Assembly: GCF_000717645.1 (NCBI RefSeq)
Contig: NZ_JNZZ01000007.1
Span: forward strand, 124,001-188,000
Reading direction: 5' to 3'
Source: Streptomyces californicus
GTDB taxonomy: Bacteria > Actinomycetota > Actinomycetes > Streptomycetales > Streptomycetaceae
Length of the DNA: 64,000 bases
Shown: piece by piece, positions 44,094 through 56,235 of the stretch
Layout of the letters: every line of letters begins with the position of its first letter
How positions within the stretch are numbered: the first letter of the stretch is position 1
Translations under genes and position numbers: made by a program
The notes under the pieces: generated by a model
What the model saw: the letters and a program-made list of their open reading frames with translations, nothing else
Database searches by the model: none
Told to the model about the DNA's origin: nothing

Positions 44094-46238
44094 GTGAGCA
44101 GCGAGAACGAGCAGTCCGCCGAGCCCGGAGCCGGGCCGCCGGAACAGCTTGCGCTGATCCGGGAGACCGTCCGCCGGGCGAAGGTGCCGCGCGCCAAGCC
44201 GCGGACCTGGCGCGGCGCGGCCCTCGCCCGCGAGCTTCCCGTCGCCCGCGTCCTGGTCAACAAGGGCGTGCTCCACCTCGACCAGTTCTTCGACTACGCG
44301 GTCCCCGAGGAGCTGGACGCCGACGCCCGGCCCGGCGTCCGGGTCCGGGTCCGGTTCGGCGCCGGGGGGCGCAACGTCCAGGGCGGGCGGCGCGAGGGCG
44401 GCGGGCTGATCGACGGCTTCATCGTCGAGCGCCGCGCCGACTCCGACTACCGGGGGGCGCTGGCCGCCCTCGCCTCGGTGGTCTCCCCGGAGCCGGTCCT
44501 CGGGCCCGACCTGCTCGCCCTGTGCCGCGCGGTCGCCGACCGGTACGCGGGCAGCCTGGCCGACGTCGTGCAGCTCGCCGTGCCGCCCCGCAACGGGCGC
44601 GCCGAGTCCAGGCCGTCCCCGGAGCCGCTGCCGCCGCCCCCGGCGCCGCCGCCGGGCTCCTGGGAGCGGTACGCCCAGGGGCCGGCCTTCCTGCGCGCGC
44701 TGGCCGAGGGCGGGGCGCCGCGCGCGGTGTGGACCGCCCTGCCCGGACCGCACTGGCCCGCCGAGATCGCCGGGGCCGTCGCGGCGACGCTCTCCTCCGG
44801 GCGCGGCGCCCTCGTCGTCGTCCCGGACGGCCGGGCCGCCGCCCGGGTCGACGCGGCGCTGACCGAAGCGCTCGGCACGGGCCGGCACGCCCTGCTGACC
44901 GCCGAGTCCGGCCCCGAGAAGCGCTACCGCCAGTGGCTCGCGGTGCGCCGGGGCTCGGTGCGGGCGGTCGTGGGCACCCGGGCCGCCATGTTCGCTCCCC
45001 TCCGCGACCTCGGGCTCGTCGTCGTCTGGGACGACGGCGACTCCAGCCACAGCGACGACAACGCCCCCTTCCCGCACGTCCGCGAGGTCCTGGAACTGCG
45101 CGCGACCCAGGGCCGCTGCGGCTTCCTGCTCGGCGGGACGAGCTGCACGGTGGAGGCCGCCCAGCTCGTGGAGAGCGGCTGGGCACTGCCCCTCCTCGCC
45201 GACCGCGAGCGGCTGCGCCGGGCCGCCCCCCTGATCCGTACGGTCGGGGACGGCGAGCTGGCCAGGGACGGGGCCGCCCGCTCGGCCCGGCTGCCCAGCC
45301 TCGCCTGGGGTGCGGTGCGCGACGGGCTGCGCAGCGGTCCGGTGCTGGTCCAGGTGCCCCGCCGCGGCTACGCCCCCCGCCTCGCCTGCGAACGCTGCCG
45401 CACGCCCGCCCGCTGCCGGCACTGCGCCGGCCCCCTCCAGGCGCCGGACCAGCGCGATCTGGACTGCGCCTGGTGCGGGCGGCCCGAGGGGGCCTGGCAG
45501 TGCGCGGAGTGCGGGTCCTTCCGGCTGCGCGCCCAGATCGTCGGCGCCCGCCGCACGGCGGAGGAGCTGGGCCGGGCCTTTCCCGCCGTGCCCGTCCGCA
45601 CCTCGGGGCGCGACCACGTCCTGGACGCGGTGCCCGGCGCCCCGGCCCTGGTCGTCTCCACGCCGGGCGCCGAGCCCGTCGCCGAGGGCGGCTACGCGGC
45701 CGCCCTGCTGCTGGACGGCTGGGCCATGCTCGGCCGCCCCGATCTGCGGGCGGGGGAGGAGGCGCTGCGCCGGTGGACGGCGGCGGCGGCCCTGGTGCGC
45801 GGACAGGACGAGGGGGGCACGGTGGTGATCGTGGCCGAGCCGACGGAGCGCGCGGTGCAGGCGCTGGTGCGCTGGGACCCGGCGGGGTTCGCCCGGCGGG
45901 AGCTGGCGGAGCGGGCCGAGCTGGGTTTCCCGCCGGTCTCCCGGATGGCCTCGGTGACCGGTCCCGTCGACGCGCCGGCCGCGTTCCTCGCCGGGGCGGG
46001 GCTGCCGCCCGAGGCCGAGATCCTGGGGCCCGTGCCGGTGCCCTCGGCCGAGCCCGGCAGGCCCCGCAGACCGGGGGACGCCCCGCCGGGGGAGAGCTGG
46101 GAGCGCGCCCTGGTCCGGGTCGTGCCGGGCCGGGGGGCGGCGCTCGCCCGCGCCCTCAAGACGGCGCTCGCTGCCCGGATGGCCAAGGGGGCGGCCGACC
46201 CGGTCCGCATCAGGATCGACCCGCCCGACATCGGCTGA
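44094..46238 (+). CDS. priA: PriA-like primosomal protein lacking helicase motifs
   Basis: Replication-restart protein that recognises forks and loads the replicative helicase. 714 residues. The N-terminal fork-binding domain (ARVLVNKGVLHLDQFFDYAV) and the zinc-binding module with paired cysteines (CERC, CRHC, CAWC, CAEC) are intact. The helicase lobes are altered: no Walker A GxGKT is visible, and the Walker B position reads VVWDDGDSSHSDD in place of DEEH. This is characteristic of actinobacterial PriA, which is expected to lack ATP-driven unwinding. GTG 44094 starts SSENEQSAEPG, with TAGGAAT upstream. Confidence 0.9.
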   Translation: MSSENEQSAEPGAGPPEQLALIRETVRRAKVPRAKPRTWRGAALARELPVARVLVNKGVLHLDQFFDYAVPEELDADARPGVRVRVRFGAGGRNVQGGRREGGGLIDGFIVERRADSDYRGALAALASVVSPEPVLGPDLLALCRAVADRYAGSLADVVQLAVPPRNGRAESRPSPEPLPPPPAPPPGSWERYAQGPAFLRALAEGGAPRAVWTALPGPHWPAEIAGAVAATLSSGRGALVVVPDGRAAARVDAALTEALGTGRHALLTAESGPEKRYRQWLAVRRGSVRAVVGTRAAMFAPLRDLGLVVVWDDGDSSHSDDNAPFPHVREVLELRATQGRCGFLLGGTSCTVEAAQLVESGWALPLLADRERLRRAAPLIRTVGDGELARDGAARSARLPSLAWGAVRDGLRSGPVLVQVPRRGYAPRLACERCRTPARCRHCAGPLQAPDQRDLDCAWCGRPEGAWQCAECGSFRLRAQIVGARRTAEELGRAFPAVPVRTSGRDHVLDAVPGAPALVVSTPGAEPVAEGGYAAALLLDGWAMLGRPDLRAGEEALRRWTAAAALVRGQDEGGTVVIVAEPTERAVQALVRWDPAGFARRELAERAELGFPPVSRMASVTGPVDAPAAFLAGAGLPPEAEILGPVPVPSAEPGRPRRPGDAPPGESWERALVRVVPGRGAALARALKTALAARMAKGAADPVRIRIDPPDIG

Positions 46239-46374
46239 AGGGGCACGGGCTTCCCGGGCCCCGGGGCGCGTCCGGGGCGGGGGAGCCGCCGCTCAGCGGC
46301 ACGTGGTCGTGGGCCGGCGAGGGACTGCCCCACCGTGCGACCGGCACGGCGGGGCAGGGGAGGGGGCGGAGCGG

Positions 46375-47151
<777 letters not shown>

Positions 47152-47209
47152 CTAGACTGGTGTGCTGCTCGTCACCGTACGTCTTGGCCCGAGAGGCAGT
47201 CAGCCACCC

Positions 47210-48142
47210 ATGAAGCTCGTCTTCGCCGGCACCCCCGAAGTCGCCGTCCCCGCCCTGGACGCCCTGATCGCCTCCGACCGCCACGAGGTGGCCGCCGTCG
47301 TGACCCGTCCGGACGCCCCGGCCGGCCGGGGCCGCAGGCTCGTCGCGAGCCCGGTGGCCGAACGGGCGGAGGAGGCCGGGATCGAGGTGCTCAAGCCCGC
47401 CAGGCCCCGGGACGAGGCGTTCCTCGCCCGGCTGCGCGAGATCGCGCCGGACTGCTGCCCCGTCGTCGCCTACGGGGCCCTGCTGCCCAAGGTCGCCCTC
47501 GACGTGCCCGCCCGGGGCTGGGTCAACCTGCACTTCTCGCTGCTGCCCGCCTGGCGGGGCGCGGCGCCCGTCCAGCACGCGGTGATGGCCGGGGACGAGG
47601 TGACCGGGGCGTCGACCTTCCTGATCGAGGAGGGGCTGGACTCCGGGCCGGTCTACGGCGTCCTCACCGAGGAGGTCCGCCCCACCGACACCAGCGGCGA
47701 CCTGCTCACCCGGCTCGCCTTCGCCGGGGCGGGGCTGCTCGCCGCCACCATGGACGGCATCGAGGACGGCACGCTGCACGCCGTGCCCCAGCCGCCCGAG
47801 GGCGTCACCCTGGCCCCGAAGATCACGGTGGAGGACGCCCAGGTCGACTGGTCCGCCCCCGCCCTCCGGGTCGACCGGGTGGTACGCGGCTGCACCCCGG
47901 CCCCCGGAGCCTGGACGCTGTTCCGGGGCGAACGGCTCAAGCTGGTCCAGGCCGTGCCGGTACCGGACCGCACCGACCTGGTCCCGGGCGAGCTGTCGGC
48001 GGCCAAGAACAACGTGTACGCGGGCACCGGCTCGCACGCCGTCGAGCTGCTCTGGGTCCAGCCGCAGGGCAAGAAGCCGATGCGGGCCGCCGACTGGGCG
48101 CGCGGGGTCCGCATCGCGCCGGGCGAGCTGCTGGGGGCGTAG
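47210..48142 (+). CDS. fmt: Methionyl-tRNA formyltransferase
   Basis: Formylates initiator Met-tRNA using 10-formyl-THF. 310 residues. The N-terminal formyltransferase domain begins [19 protein letters not shown] and has the catalytic Asn, His and Asp in [20 protein letters not shown] and [10 protein letters not shown]; the C-terminal OB-fold tRNA-binding domain starts at about 210. ATG 47210 is the natural start. rsmB follows 114 bases later, a conserved pair in bacteria. Confidence 0.95.
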   Translation: MKLVFAGTPEVAVPALDALIASDRHEVAAVVTRPDAPAGRGRRLVASPVAERAEEAGIEVLKPARPRDEAFLARLREIAPDCCPVVAYGALLPKVALDVPARGWVNLHFSLLPAWRGAAPVQHAVMAGDEVTGASTFLIEEGLDSGPVYGVLTEEVRPTDTSGDLLTRLAFAGAGLLAATMDGIEDGTLHAVPQPPEGVTLAPKITVEDAQVDWSAPALRVDRVVRGCTPAPGAWTLFRGERLKLVQAVPVPDRTDLVPGELSAAKNNVYAGTGSHAVELLWVQPQGKKPMRAADWARGVRIAPGELLGA

Positions 48143-48174
48143 GGCTCGCCCCGCCGGGGCCCGGCGCAGGGCCC

Positions 48175-48194
48175 GCCCCTCTCGTTCGAGGGGC
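48175..48194 (+). terminator. Weak hairpin between fmt and rsmB
   Basis: A 7-bp stem (48175-48181 and 48188-48194) with a 6-base loop, 33 bases after the fmt stop. It may end or slow transcription, but rsmB could still be read through. Confidence 0.4.
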
Positions 48195-48256
48195 CGGGAG
48201 CGGCGACGTACGCTGGGGGAGTTCGCCCCACCCACCCTCAGCGGAGCACCTTTCAC

Positions 48257-49690
48257 GTGAACGACCAGCCGCGTCGCCGTCCCGCCAAGCCCCACCGCCG
48301 GCCCAAGAAGGACCCGGTCCGCTTCCTCGCCTTCGAGGCGCTGCGGGCCGTCGACGAGCGCGACGCGTACGCCAACCTGGTGCTGCCCCCGCTGCTGAAG
48401 AAGGCCCGCGCCAAGGGCGACTTCGACGGCCGGGACGCGGCGCTGGCGACCGAGCTGGTCTACGGCACCCTGCGCCGCCAGGGCACGTACGACGCGATCG
48501 TGGCGGCCTGCATCGACCGGCCGCTGCGCGAGGTGGACCCGCCGGTCCTCGACGTGCTGAACATGGGCGTCCACCAGCTGCTCGGCACCCGTATCCCCAC
48601 CCACGCGGCCGTCTCCGCCAGTGTGGAGCTGGCCCGGGTGGTGCTGGGGGAGGGGCGCGCGAAGTTCGTCAACGCGGTGCTGCGCAAGGTGAGCGCGCAC
48701 GACCTCGACGGCTGGGTGGAGAAGGTCGCCCCGCCGTACGACGAGGACGCCGAGGACCACCTCGCCGTCGTCCACTCGCATCCGCGCTGGGTCGTCTCCG
48801 CGCTCTGGGACGCGCTGGGCGGCGGCCGGGCCGGCATCGAGGACCTGCTGGAGGCCGACAACGAGCGCCCCGAGGTGACCCTGGTCGCCCGCCCCGGCCG
48901 CTCCACCCCCGAAGAGCTGGCCGAGGCCCTGGGCGAGGACAACTCCCTGCCGGGCCGCTGGTCCCCGTACGCCGTGCGGATGGCCGAGGGCGGCGAGCCC
49001 GGCGCGCTGGCGGCCGTCCAGGAGGGCCGGGCGGGGGTCCAGGACGAGGGCAGCCAGCTCGTCGCCGCCGCCCTGGCCGCCGCCCCCGTCGAGGGGAGCG
49101 ACACCCGCTGGCTGGACGGCTGCGCGGGCCCCGGCGGGAAGGCCGCGCTGCTGGCCGCGCTGGCCGCCGGGCGCGGCGCCACCCTGCTCGCCGCCGAGAA
49201 GCAGCCGCACCGCGCCCGGCTGGTCGAGCGGGCGCTCGCCGGCAACCCCGGCCCGTACCAGGTGATCACCGCCGACGGCACCCGCCCGCCGTGGCTGCCG
49301 GGCAGCTTCGACCGGATCCTGATGGACGTGCCCTGTTCGGGGCTGGGCGCGCTGCGGCGGCGGCCCGAGTCGCGCTGGCGGCGTCGCGCCGAGGACCTGG
49401 AGGGCTTCGCCCCGCTCCAACGGGGCCTGCTGCGCGAGGCGTTGAAGGCCGTCCGGGTCGGCGGCGTGGTCGGTTACGCGACCTGCTCGCCGCATCTCGC
49501 GGAGACCCGGGTCGTCGTCGAGGACGTGCTCAAGGGGCGGGGCGGGGAGCCGGTGGAGGCCGAGTGGATCGACGCCCGGCCGCTGCTGCCCGGGGTGCCC
49601 GCCCTGGGCGAGGGGCCCGACGTCCAGCTCTGGCCGCATCTGCACGGCACCGACGCGATGTACCTGGCTCTGCTCCGCCGGACCGGCTGA
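48257..49690 (+). CDS. rsmB: 16S rRNA m5C967 methyltransferase RsmB
   Basis: Methylates C967 of 16S rRNA using SAM. 477 residues: a Lys/Arg-rich start, a NusB-like RNA-binding domain (about 20-165, with DAALATELVYGTLRRQGTYD), then the Rossmann methyltransferase domain. The SAM loop is DGCAGPGGKAALLA; the two cysteines of the m5C mechanism are Cys360 (DVPCSGLGALRRRPE) and Cys410 (YATCSPHLAETRVV). GTG 48257 is preceded by GCGGAGC. rpe follows about 200 bases on. Confidence 0.95.
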   Translation: MNDQPRRRPAKPHRRPKKDPVRFLAFEALRAVDERDAYANLVLPPLLKKARAKGDFDGRDAALATELVYGTLRRQGTYDAIVAACIDRPLREVDPPVLDVLNMGVHQLLGTRIPTHAAVSASVELARVVLGEGRAKFVNAVLRKVSAHDLDGWVEKVAPPYDEDAEDHLAVVHSHPRWVVSALWDALGGGRAGIEDLLEADNERPEVTLVARPGRSTPEELAEALGEDNSLPGRWSPYAVRMAEGGEPGALAAVQEGRAGVQDEGSQLVAAALAAAPVEGSDTRWLDGCAGPGGKAALLAALAAGRGATLLAAEKQPHRARLVERALAGNPGPYQVITADGTRPPWLPGSFDRILMDVPCSGLGALRRRPESRWRRRAEDLEGFAPLQRGLLREALKAVRVGGVVGYATCSPHLAETRVVVEDVLKGRGGEPVEAEWIDARPLLPGVPALGEGPDVQLWPHLHGTDAMYLALLRRTG

Positions 49691-49889
49691 GCGCCCCGCC
49701 CCGGGGCCCGTCCGCCGTCCCGGATCGGCCGGAACCCGTCGCGTACGTACGCGGGACGGGCGCCCGTCGATCGCAAAAGAGCGGTAAAGCGCTGGCAAAA
49801 TGCCCAGAATGCGCGGACTGTGAAGGCCGTGTGCGGCTTCGTGGCGCATCGAGGCGGGGAACCGGCGCGGAACGTGGCAGGCTTGGGTC

Positions 49890-50573
49890 ATGGCGCAGAT
49901 CAACCCCAGCATCCTGTCCGCCGATTTCGCGCGTCTCGCCGAGGAGGCGAAGGCGGTCGAAGGCGCGGACTGGCTCCATGTCGATGTCATGGACAACCAC
50001 TTTGTGCCCAACCTGACCCTCGGCGTGCCGATCGTCGAGGCGCTCGGCAAGGCCACGGACACCCCGCTGGACTGCCACCTCATGATCGAGGACGCGGACC
50101 GCTGGGCCCCTCAGTACGTGGAGGCCGGAGCCGGGTCCGTCACCTTCCACGCGGAGGCCGCCGCCGCGCCGGTGCGCCTGGCGCGCGAGATCCGGGCGAA
50201 GGGGGCGCGCGCCTCGATGGCGCTCAAGCCCGCGACGCCGATCGAGCCGTACGAGGACCTGCTCCCCGAGCTGGACATGCTGCTGATCATGACGGTCGAG
50301 CCGGGCTTCGGCGGCCAGGCGTTCCTCGACATCATGCTGCCGAAGATCCGCCGCACCCGTGAGCTGATCGACAAGCACGGGCTCGAACTCTGGCTCCAGG
50401 TCGACGGCGGGGTCTCGGCCGCCACCATCGAGCGGTGCGCGGAGGCCGGCGCCGACGTCTTCGTGGCCGGATCGGCGGTCTACGGGGCGGCGGACCCGGC
50501 GGCGGCGGTGCGGGACCTGCGTGCCCTGGCGGACGTGGCGACGGCCGCGGCCCCCTGGGCGTGCGACCACTGA
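49890..50573 (+). CDS. rpe: Ribulose-phosphate 3-epimerase
   Basis: Interconverts ribulose-5-phosphate and xylulose-5-phosphate in the pentose phosphate pathway. 227 residues, TIM barrel. The metal and acid-base residues lie in [13 protein letters not shown] (Asp32, Asp35), TVEPGFGGQ and LQVDGGVS. The start at ATG 49890 is the family's usual N-terminus ([14 protein letters not shown]). The next gene is a SorC-type regulator that often controls sugar-phosphate genes, but it is separated by about 100 bases. Confidence 0.95.
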   Translation: MAQINPSILSADFARLAEEAKAVEGADWLHVDVMDNHFVPNLTLGVPIVEALGKATDTPLDCHLMIEDADRWAPQYVEAGAGSVTFHAEAAAAPVRLAREIRAKGARASMALKPATPIEPYEDLLPELDMLLIMTVEPGFGGQAFLDIMLPKIRRTRELIDKHGLELWLQVDGGVSAATIERCAEAGADVFVAGSAVYGAADPAAAVRDLRALADVATAAAPWACDH

Positions 50574-50676
50574 ACCAAGGACAGATGAACGGGGCCCGAC
50601 AGGGCCGATCAAGGATCGCCGGATCTGACAGGATGAACGGCGTATCGGGCGTGTGAACAGCAGTGAGGAGATCGCG

Positions 50677-51702
50677 GTGTCTGGCATCTCGGCGGGTCGG
50701 TCAGCCATGCGGATGGGACCCGCGGAGCTGGTGCAGGCGGCGGCCATGGCCCGCCGGTTCTACCTGGAGGGCAAGTCCAAGATCCAGATCGCCGAGGAGT
50801 TCGGCGTGAGCCGCTTCAAGGTGGCCCGGGTCCTGGAGACCGCCCTCGAACGCGATCTCGTACGGATCGAGATCCGGGTCCCGGCCGAGCTGGACGCCGA
50901 ACGCTCCGACGCCCTGCGCGCCCGCTACGGGCTGCGGCACGCGGTGGTCGTCGAGTCCCCGGCCGACGAGCAGGACGACGCCGCCGACCCGGAGAACCTG
51001 GGCGAGGTCGCGGCCGACCTCCTCGGCGAACTGGTGACCGAGGGCGATGTGCTCGGTCTGGCCTGGGGCCGCTCCACCATCCACATGGCCGCGGCGCTGG
51101 ACAGACTCCCGCCGTGCACGGTGGTCCAGCTGACCGGTGTGTACGACGCGGGGACCGCCGAGCGCGGCTCGGTCGAGGCGGTCCGCCGGGCGGCCCAGGT
51201 CTCCGGCGGCGAGGCGCACCCCATCTACGCCCCGATGCTGCTGCCGGACCCCGCGACGGCCGCCGCGCTGCGCGACCAGACGGGGATCGCCCGCGCCTTC
51301 GAGTACTTCGACAAGGTGACGGTCGCGGCCGTCTCCATCGGGTCCTGGGAGCCGGGCATCTCCACGGTCCACGACATGCTCTCGGACGCCGAGCGCGCCC
51401 ACTACGCCTCGCTCGGCGTCGCCGCCGAGATGTCCGCGCACCTCTTCGACGCCGACGGCCGCCGCGTCGGCCGCGACCTGGGGGAACGCTGCATCACCGT
51501 CGAGGCGGACCGGCTGCGCCGGATCCCCGAGGTGGTCGCGATCGCGGGCGGCCAGCGCAAGGCGGCGGCGATCGGAGCGGTGCTGCGCTCCGGCCTCGTC
51601 ACCAGCCTGGTCACGGACACGGCCGCCGCCGACTACCTGCTGACCGAGTCCGCCGCGGGCGTCCGCCCGGCGCTGGAGCGGGCCGATCCCGACGGCGAGT
51701 GA
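50677..51702 (+). CDS. SorC/DeoR-family sugar-binding transcriptional regulator
   Basis: A 341-residue regulator. The N-terminal HTH (about 45-70, KSKIQIAEEFGVSRFKVARV) is followed by a SorC-type ligand-binding domain (about 95-335) with the GDVLGLAWGRST loop and the sugar-phosphate site motif GERCITVEADRLRRIPEVVA. I choose GTG 50677, with GAGGAG 6 bases upstream; GTG 50653 and ATG 50707 are alternatives. Its effector is probably a phosphorylated sugar; rpe upstream makes a pentose-phosphate link plausible. Confidence 0.85.
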   Translation: MSGISAGRSAMRMGPAELVQAAAMARRFYLEGKSKIQIAEEFGVSRFKVARVLETALERDLVRIEIRVPAELDAERSDALRARYGLRHAVVVESPADEQDDAADPENLGEVAADLLGELVTEGDVLGLAWGRSTIHMAAALDRLPPCTVVQLTGVYDAGTAERGSVEAVRRAAQVSGGEAHPIYAPMLLPDPATAAALRDQTGIARAFEYFDKVTVAAVSIGSWEPGISTVHDMLSDAERAHYASLGVAAEMSAHLFDADGRRVGRDLGERCITVEADRLRRIPEVVAIAGGQRKAAAIGAVLRSGLVTSLVTDTAAADYLLTESAAGVRPALERADPDGE

Positions 51703-51716
51703 CGCCGGGAACGCGC

Positions 51717-51752
51717 CGATGGCCGGTCACCCCGAGAGGTGACCGGCCATCG
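51717..51752. terminator. Bidirectional hairpin (SorC regulator / terpene synthase)
   Basis: A perfect 15-bp stem (51717-51731 and 51738-51752) with a 6-base loop, lying between convergent genes, 14 bases from one stop and 9 from the other. Confidence 0.85.
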
Positions 51753-51761
51753 TGCCGTTCC

Positions 51762-52952
51762 TCAGCCGGTCGGCGGCGCCTTGGCGGCGCACGGAGCGGG
51801 CGCCGCCTCCTTGCGCGCCGGCGGGACGCCCAGCACGGCCTCCTCCAGATACTCCTCGGGCTCCTCGTACTGGGCCACGTCGGCGGGGTTGTAGCGCGGC
51901 GTCCGGCGCGACCAGTCGAGATTGCCCCGCATCCAGCTCCGCATCCCGTCGAGGTAGGGCACCAGCAGCCCGGACAGCTCCGGATACAGCTCCAGCAGCT
52001 CGTCCTCGGCGGTCAGGAACCGCTCCGTCTCCGTCGCCAGGCGCTCCGCGACGTGGTCCAGCGCCTGCTGCTCCCCGAGGCCCCGGTGGTGGCGGACCAG
52101 ATGCACCAGGTTGTGGATCTCGCCGAGCACCTGCTCCTTCTCGAAGGAGTAGACGTCGTTGGCCCAGCAGACGTGGTTGCAGGCGGCTTCCAGGGCGGTG
52201 ATGAACCGGGGGTCGTTGTGGATCGACTCCGGGGCCTCGATCCCCGCCACGATCTCTATGAGGTCCATGCAGACGTGGATGGCCCCGGTGTGCCGCCGCT
52301 TGGCGATGTACGTCTCCTCCGACGGCACCACGCCCTCCGCGCGGTTCCTGGTCTCCCAGGTGGTGGCGGTCGTGAGGTAGGAGACCAGGTGCCAGGCGAA
52401 CCGGGTCCGCCAGTGCGGGGCGGCGTTGGGCGTCGTACGTTTCCACAGGTCGGCCAGGGCGGTCACGGCGGCCGGGACCTCCTCGCCCGGCTGCGGCTCC
52501 GGGGCGGAGCCGTCGACCACCGCGCGCATCCGGTCGACGACGTCCCTCACCCGTTCGGGTGACCGGCCGAGGTGGCCGTCGTCGAGCTGGTCGTCGACGA
52601 GGAAGAGCCAGACGAACCAGTCGGCCACCAGATCGAGGTGTGCCTCGTCGGCGGTCGGGTGGACCATGCCGACGAACGACCCGAAATCGGCTTGCTCGAA
52701 CCGCTTCCTCGCGGACTCGCGGTGGACCAGGCCGGTTTGTCTGGTCCAGACGTCCAGGTGCGCCCGGGTGTGGGCCACGTGCGGATTGGTCCGCTGCGGG
52801 AACGGGCAGTAGATGTCCGGCAGTTCGCTGTCCACAGGCGGATCGGGATCCTCTCCGGTCAAACGGTGTGCCCAGGGGAGCCGACGAGTCTGCGCCGACG
52901 CTTCCGGCACCCCCGAGACCTGCGGCTTTGAAGCTACCTGACCCCTTGTCAC
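51762..52952 (-). CDS. Class I sesquiterpene synthase
   Basis: Ionises and cyclises an isoprenyl diphosphate, most likely farnesyl diphosphate. 396 residues, the size of bacterial sesquiterpene cyclases. The Asp-rich metal motif is DDQLDD (120-125); the NSE triad is Asn265, Ser269, Glu273 in NDVYSFEKE; a pyrophosphate-sensing Arg219 lies 46 residues upstream, and a C-terminal RY pair is in RRTPRYN. No second domain is present, so it is not the bifunctional geosmin synthase. From memory, (+)-epicubenol synthase (SGR6065) of S. griseus lies at about this position; identity with it is an untested inference. The GTG start at 52952 has only a weak ribosome site. Confidence 0.85.
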   Translation of the reverse strand: MTRGQVASKPQVSGVPEASAQTRRLPWAHRLTGEDPDPPVDSELPDIYCPFPQRTNPHVAHTRAHLDVWTRQTGLVHRESARKRFEQADFGSFVGMVHPTADEAHLDLVADWFVWLFLVDDQLDDGHLGRSPERVRDVVDRMRAVVDGSAPEPQPGEEVPAAVTALADLWKRTTPNAAPHWRTRFAWHLVSYLTTATTWETRNRAEGVVPSEETYIAKRRHTGAIHVCMDLIEIVAGIEAPESIHNDPRFITALEAACNHVCWANDVYSFEKEQVLGEIHNLVHLVRHHRGLGEQQALDHVAERLATETERFLTAEDELLELYPELSGLLVPYLDGMRSWMRGNLDWSRRTPRYNPADVAQYEEPEEYLEEAVLGVPPARKEAAPAPCAAKAPPTG

Positions 52953-53131
52953 CGGGTCCAGGGATGGTGATCACGAATGATTCGAATCCCGTTCGGGTAG
53001 GCTCCGGGGGTAAGGCAGGTTCCACTTGCCCGGGGCCCCCGGCCGCCTCTTCGGAGGAACATACGAACGCGGGGGTCTTTTGCTGTGTCTTCGTGGAAGC
53101 GACCTGCACCGTTTCGTATGAAAAAATGTGA

Positions 53132-54601
<1,470 letters not shown>

Positions 54602-54616
54602 TCCCGCACGGACACA

Positions 54617-54663
54617 ACGCTCCTGCCCCCGCCGGTACTTCGATCCGGTGGGGGCAGGGGCGT
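54617..54663 (+). terminator. Intrinsic terminator after guaB1
   Basis: A 19-bp stem (54617-54635 and 54645-54663) with two G:U wobbles and a 9-base loop, followed by TTTT. 16 bases past the guaB1 stop. Confidence 0.88.
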
Positions 54664-54729
54664 TTTCGGGCGCTGTTTCCGGGCACCCGGAGTGGCTTGC
54701 GAGCCGCTGCAACTCTGTTGAGAAATAAG

Positions 54730-54735
54730 TAATAT
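54730..54735 (+). promoter_or_regulatory. Candidate -10 box for aldehyde dehydrogenase
   Basis: TAATAT sits in the only A+T-rich patch of the area (about 54716-54740), 43 bases before the aldehyde dehydrogenase start. No -35 hexamer is at the right distance, so an activator or another sigma factor could be needed. Confidence 0.3.
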
Positions 54736-54777
54736 GAAGCGCACTCAGCTGCCCGCCACTCTGCGGTAAGGGATCTC

Positions 54778-56235
54778 ATGTCCTTCTTCACTGACCTGGC
54801 CCACCAGTACATCGACGGCGAGTGGAGGCCGGGGAAGGGGTCCTGGGACATCATCGACTTCAACCCGTTCGACGGGGAGAAGCTCGCCTCGATCCCGGTG
54901 GCCACGGCGGGCGAGGTCGACCAGGCGTACCGCGCCGCGGAGCGGGCCCAGCAGGCGTGGGCGGACACCAACCCGTACAGCAGGCGGGCCGTCCTGGAGA
55001 AGGCGCTGCGCATCGTCGAGGAGCGCGAGGCGGAGATCAGCGAGGCCATCGTCGCCGAACTCGGCGGCACCCGGCTGAAGGCCGCCTTCGAACTGCACCT
55101 GGCCAAGGAGTTCCTCCGCGAGTCGATCCAGCTCGCGCTGCGCCCCGCCGGACAGATCCTCCCCTCGCCGACCGAGGGCAAGGAGAACCGCGTCTACCGC
55201 GTGCCCGTCGGGGTCGTCGGCGTGATCAGCCCCTTCAACTTCCCCTTCCTGCTCTCCCTCAAGTCCGTCGCGCCCGCCCTGGCCCTCGGCAACGCCGTCG
55301 TCCTCAAGCCGCACCAGAACACCCCGATCTGCGGCGGCACCCTGCTCGCCAAGATCTTCGAGGACGCCGGGCTCCCCGCGGGTCTGCTGAACGTCGTGAT
55401 CACCGACATCGCGGAGATCGGCGACACCCTGCTGGAGCACCCCGTGCCGCAGGTCATCTCCTTCACCGGCTCGGACAAGGTCGGCCGCCACGTCGCCACC
55501 GTCTGCGCCACCCACCTCAAGCGGGCCGTCCTCGAACTCGGCGGCAACAGCGCCCTGATCGTCCTCGACGACGCGGACGTGGACTACGCCGTGGACGCGG
55601 CGGTCTTCAGCCGCTACGTCCACCAGGGCCAGGTCTGCATGGCCGCCAACCGCATCCTGGTCGACCGCGCCGTCGAGGCGGAGTTCACCGAGAAGTTCGT
55701 CGCCAAGGTCGCCTCGCTGACCGTGGGCGACCCCGCCGACCCGGCCACCCAGATCGGCCCCCTGATCAACTCCTCGCAGGCCGAATCCGTCTCCAAGCTC
55801 GTCGACCAGACCGTGGCCGCCGGGGCCACCGCCCTCCTGCACGGCCGCGCCGACGGCAACCTGGTCAGCCCCTCCGTGCTCACCGGCCTCGCCGCCGACT
55901 CGCCCGTCCTCCAGCAGGAGATCTTCGGCCCCGTCGCCCTGCTGATCCCCTTCGACGGCGAGGAGGAGGCGGTCCGCATCGCCAACGACACCCCGTACGG
56001 GCTCAGCGGCGCCGTCCACACCGGCAACATCGAGCGCGGCGTGCGCATCGGGCAGCGCGTCCACACCGGCATGATTCACATCAACGACGGCACCGTCCAC
56101 GACGAGCCGATCGTCCCCTTCGGCGGCGAGAAGAGCTCCGGCCTCGGCCGGCTGAACGGCGACTCCATGGTCGAGGCGTTCACCACCCAGAAGTGGATCT
56201 CCATCCAGCACGGCCGCTCGCGGTTCCCCTTCTGA
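54778..56235 (+). CDS. Aldehyde dehydrogenase
   Basis: Oxidises an aldehyde to the acid with NAD(P)+. 485 residues. The nucleotide region includes SPFNFPFLLSLKSVAPALAL and FTGSDKVGRH; catalytic Glu253 is in LELGGNSALI and the nucleophile Cys287 in HQGQVCMAANR. It resembles the benzaldehyde/vanillin dehydrogenase branch, so the substrate may be aromatic. Its place beside davA and davB also allows glutarate semialdehyde, but no 5-aminovalerate aminotransferase is nearby. ATG 54778 follows AAGGGATCTC. Confidence 0.85.
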   Translation: MSFFTDLAHQYIDGEWRPGKGSWDIIDFNPFDGEKLASIPVATAGEVDQAYRAAERAQQAWADTNPYSRRAVLEKALRIVEEREAEISEAIVAELGGTRLKAAFELHLAKEFLRESIQLALRPAGQILPSPTEGKENRVYRVPVGVVGVISPFNFPFLLSLKSVAPALALGNAVVLKPHQNTPICGGTLLAKIFEDAGLPAGLLNVVITDIAEIGDTLLEHPVPQVISFTGSDKVGRHVATVCATHLKRAVLELGGNSALIVLDDADVDYAVDAAVFSRYVHQGQVCMAANRILVDRAVEAEFTEKFVAKVASLTVGDPADPATQIGPLINSSQAESVSKLVDQTVAAGATALLHGRADGNLVSPSVLTGLAADSPVLQQEIFGPVALLIPFDGEEEAVRIANDTPYGLSGAVHTGNIERGVRIGQRVHTGMIHINDGTVHDEPIVPFGGEKSSGLGRLNGDSMVEAFTTQKWISIQHGRSRFPF

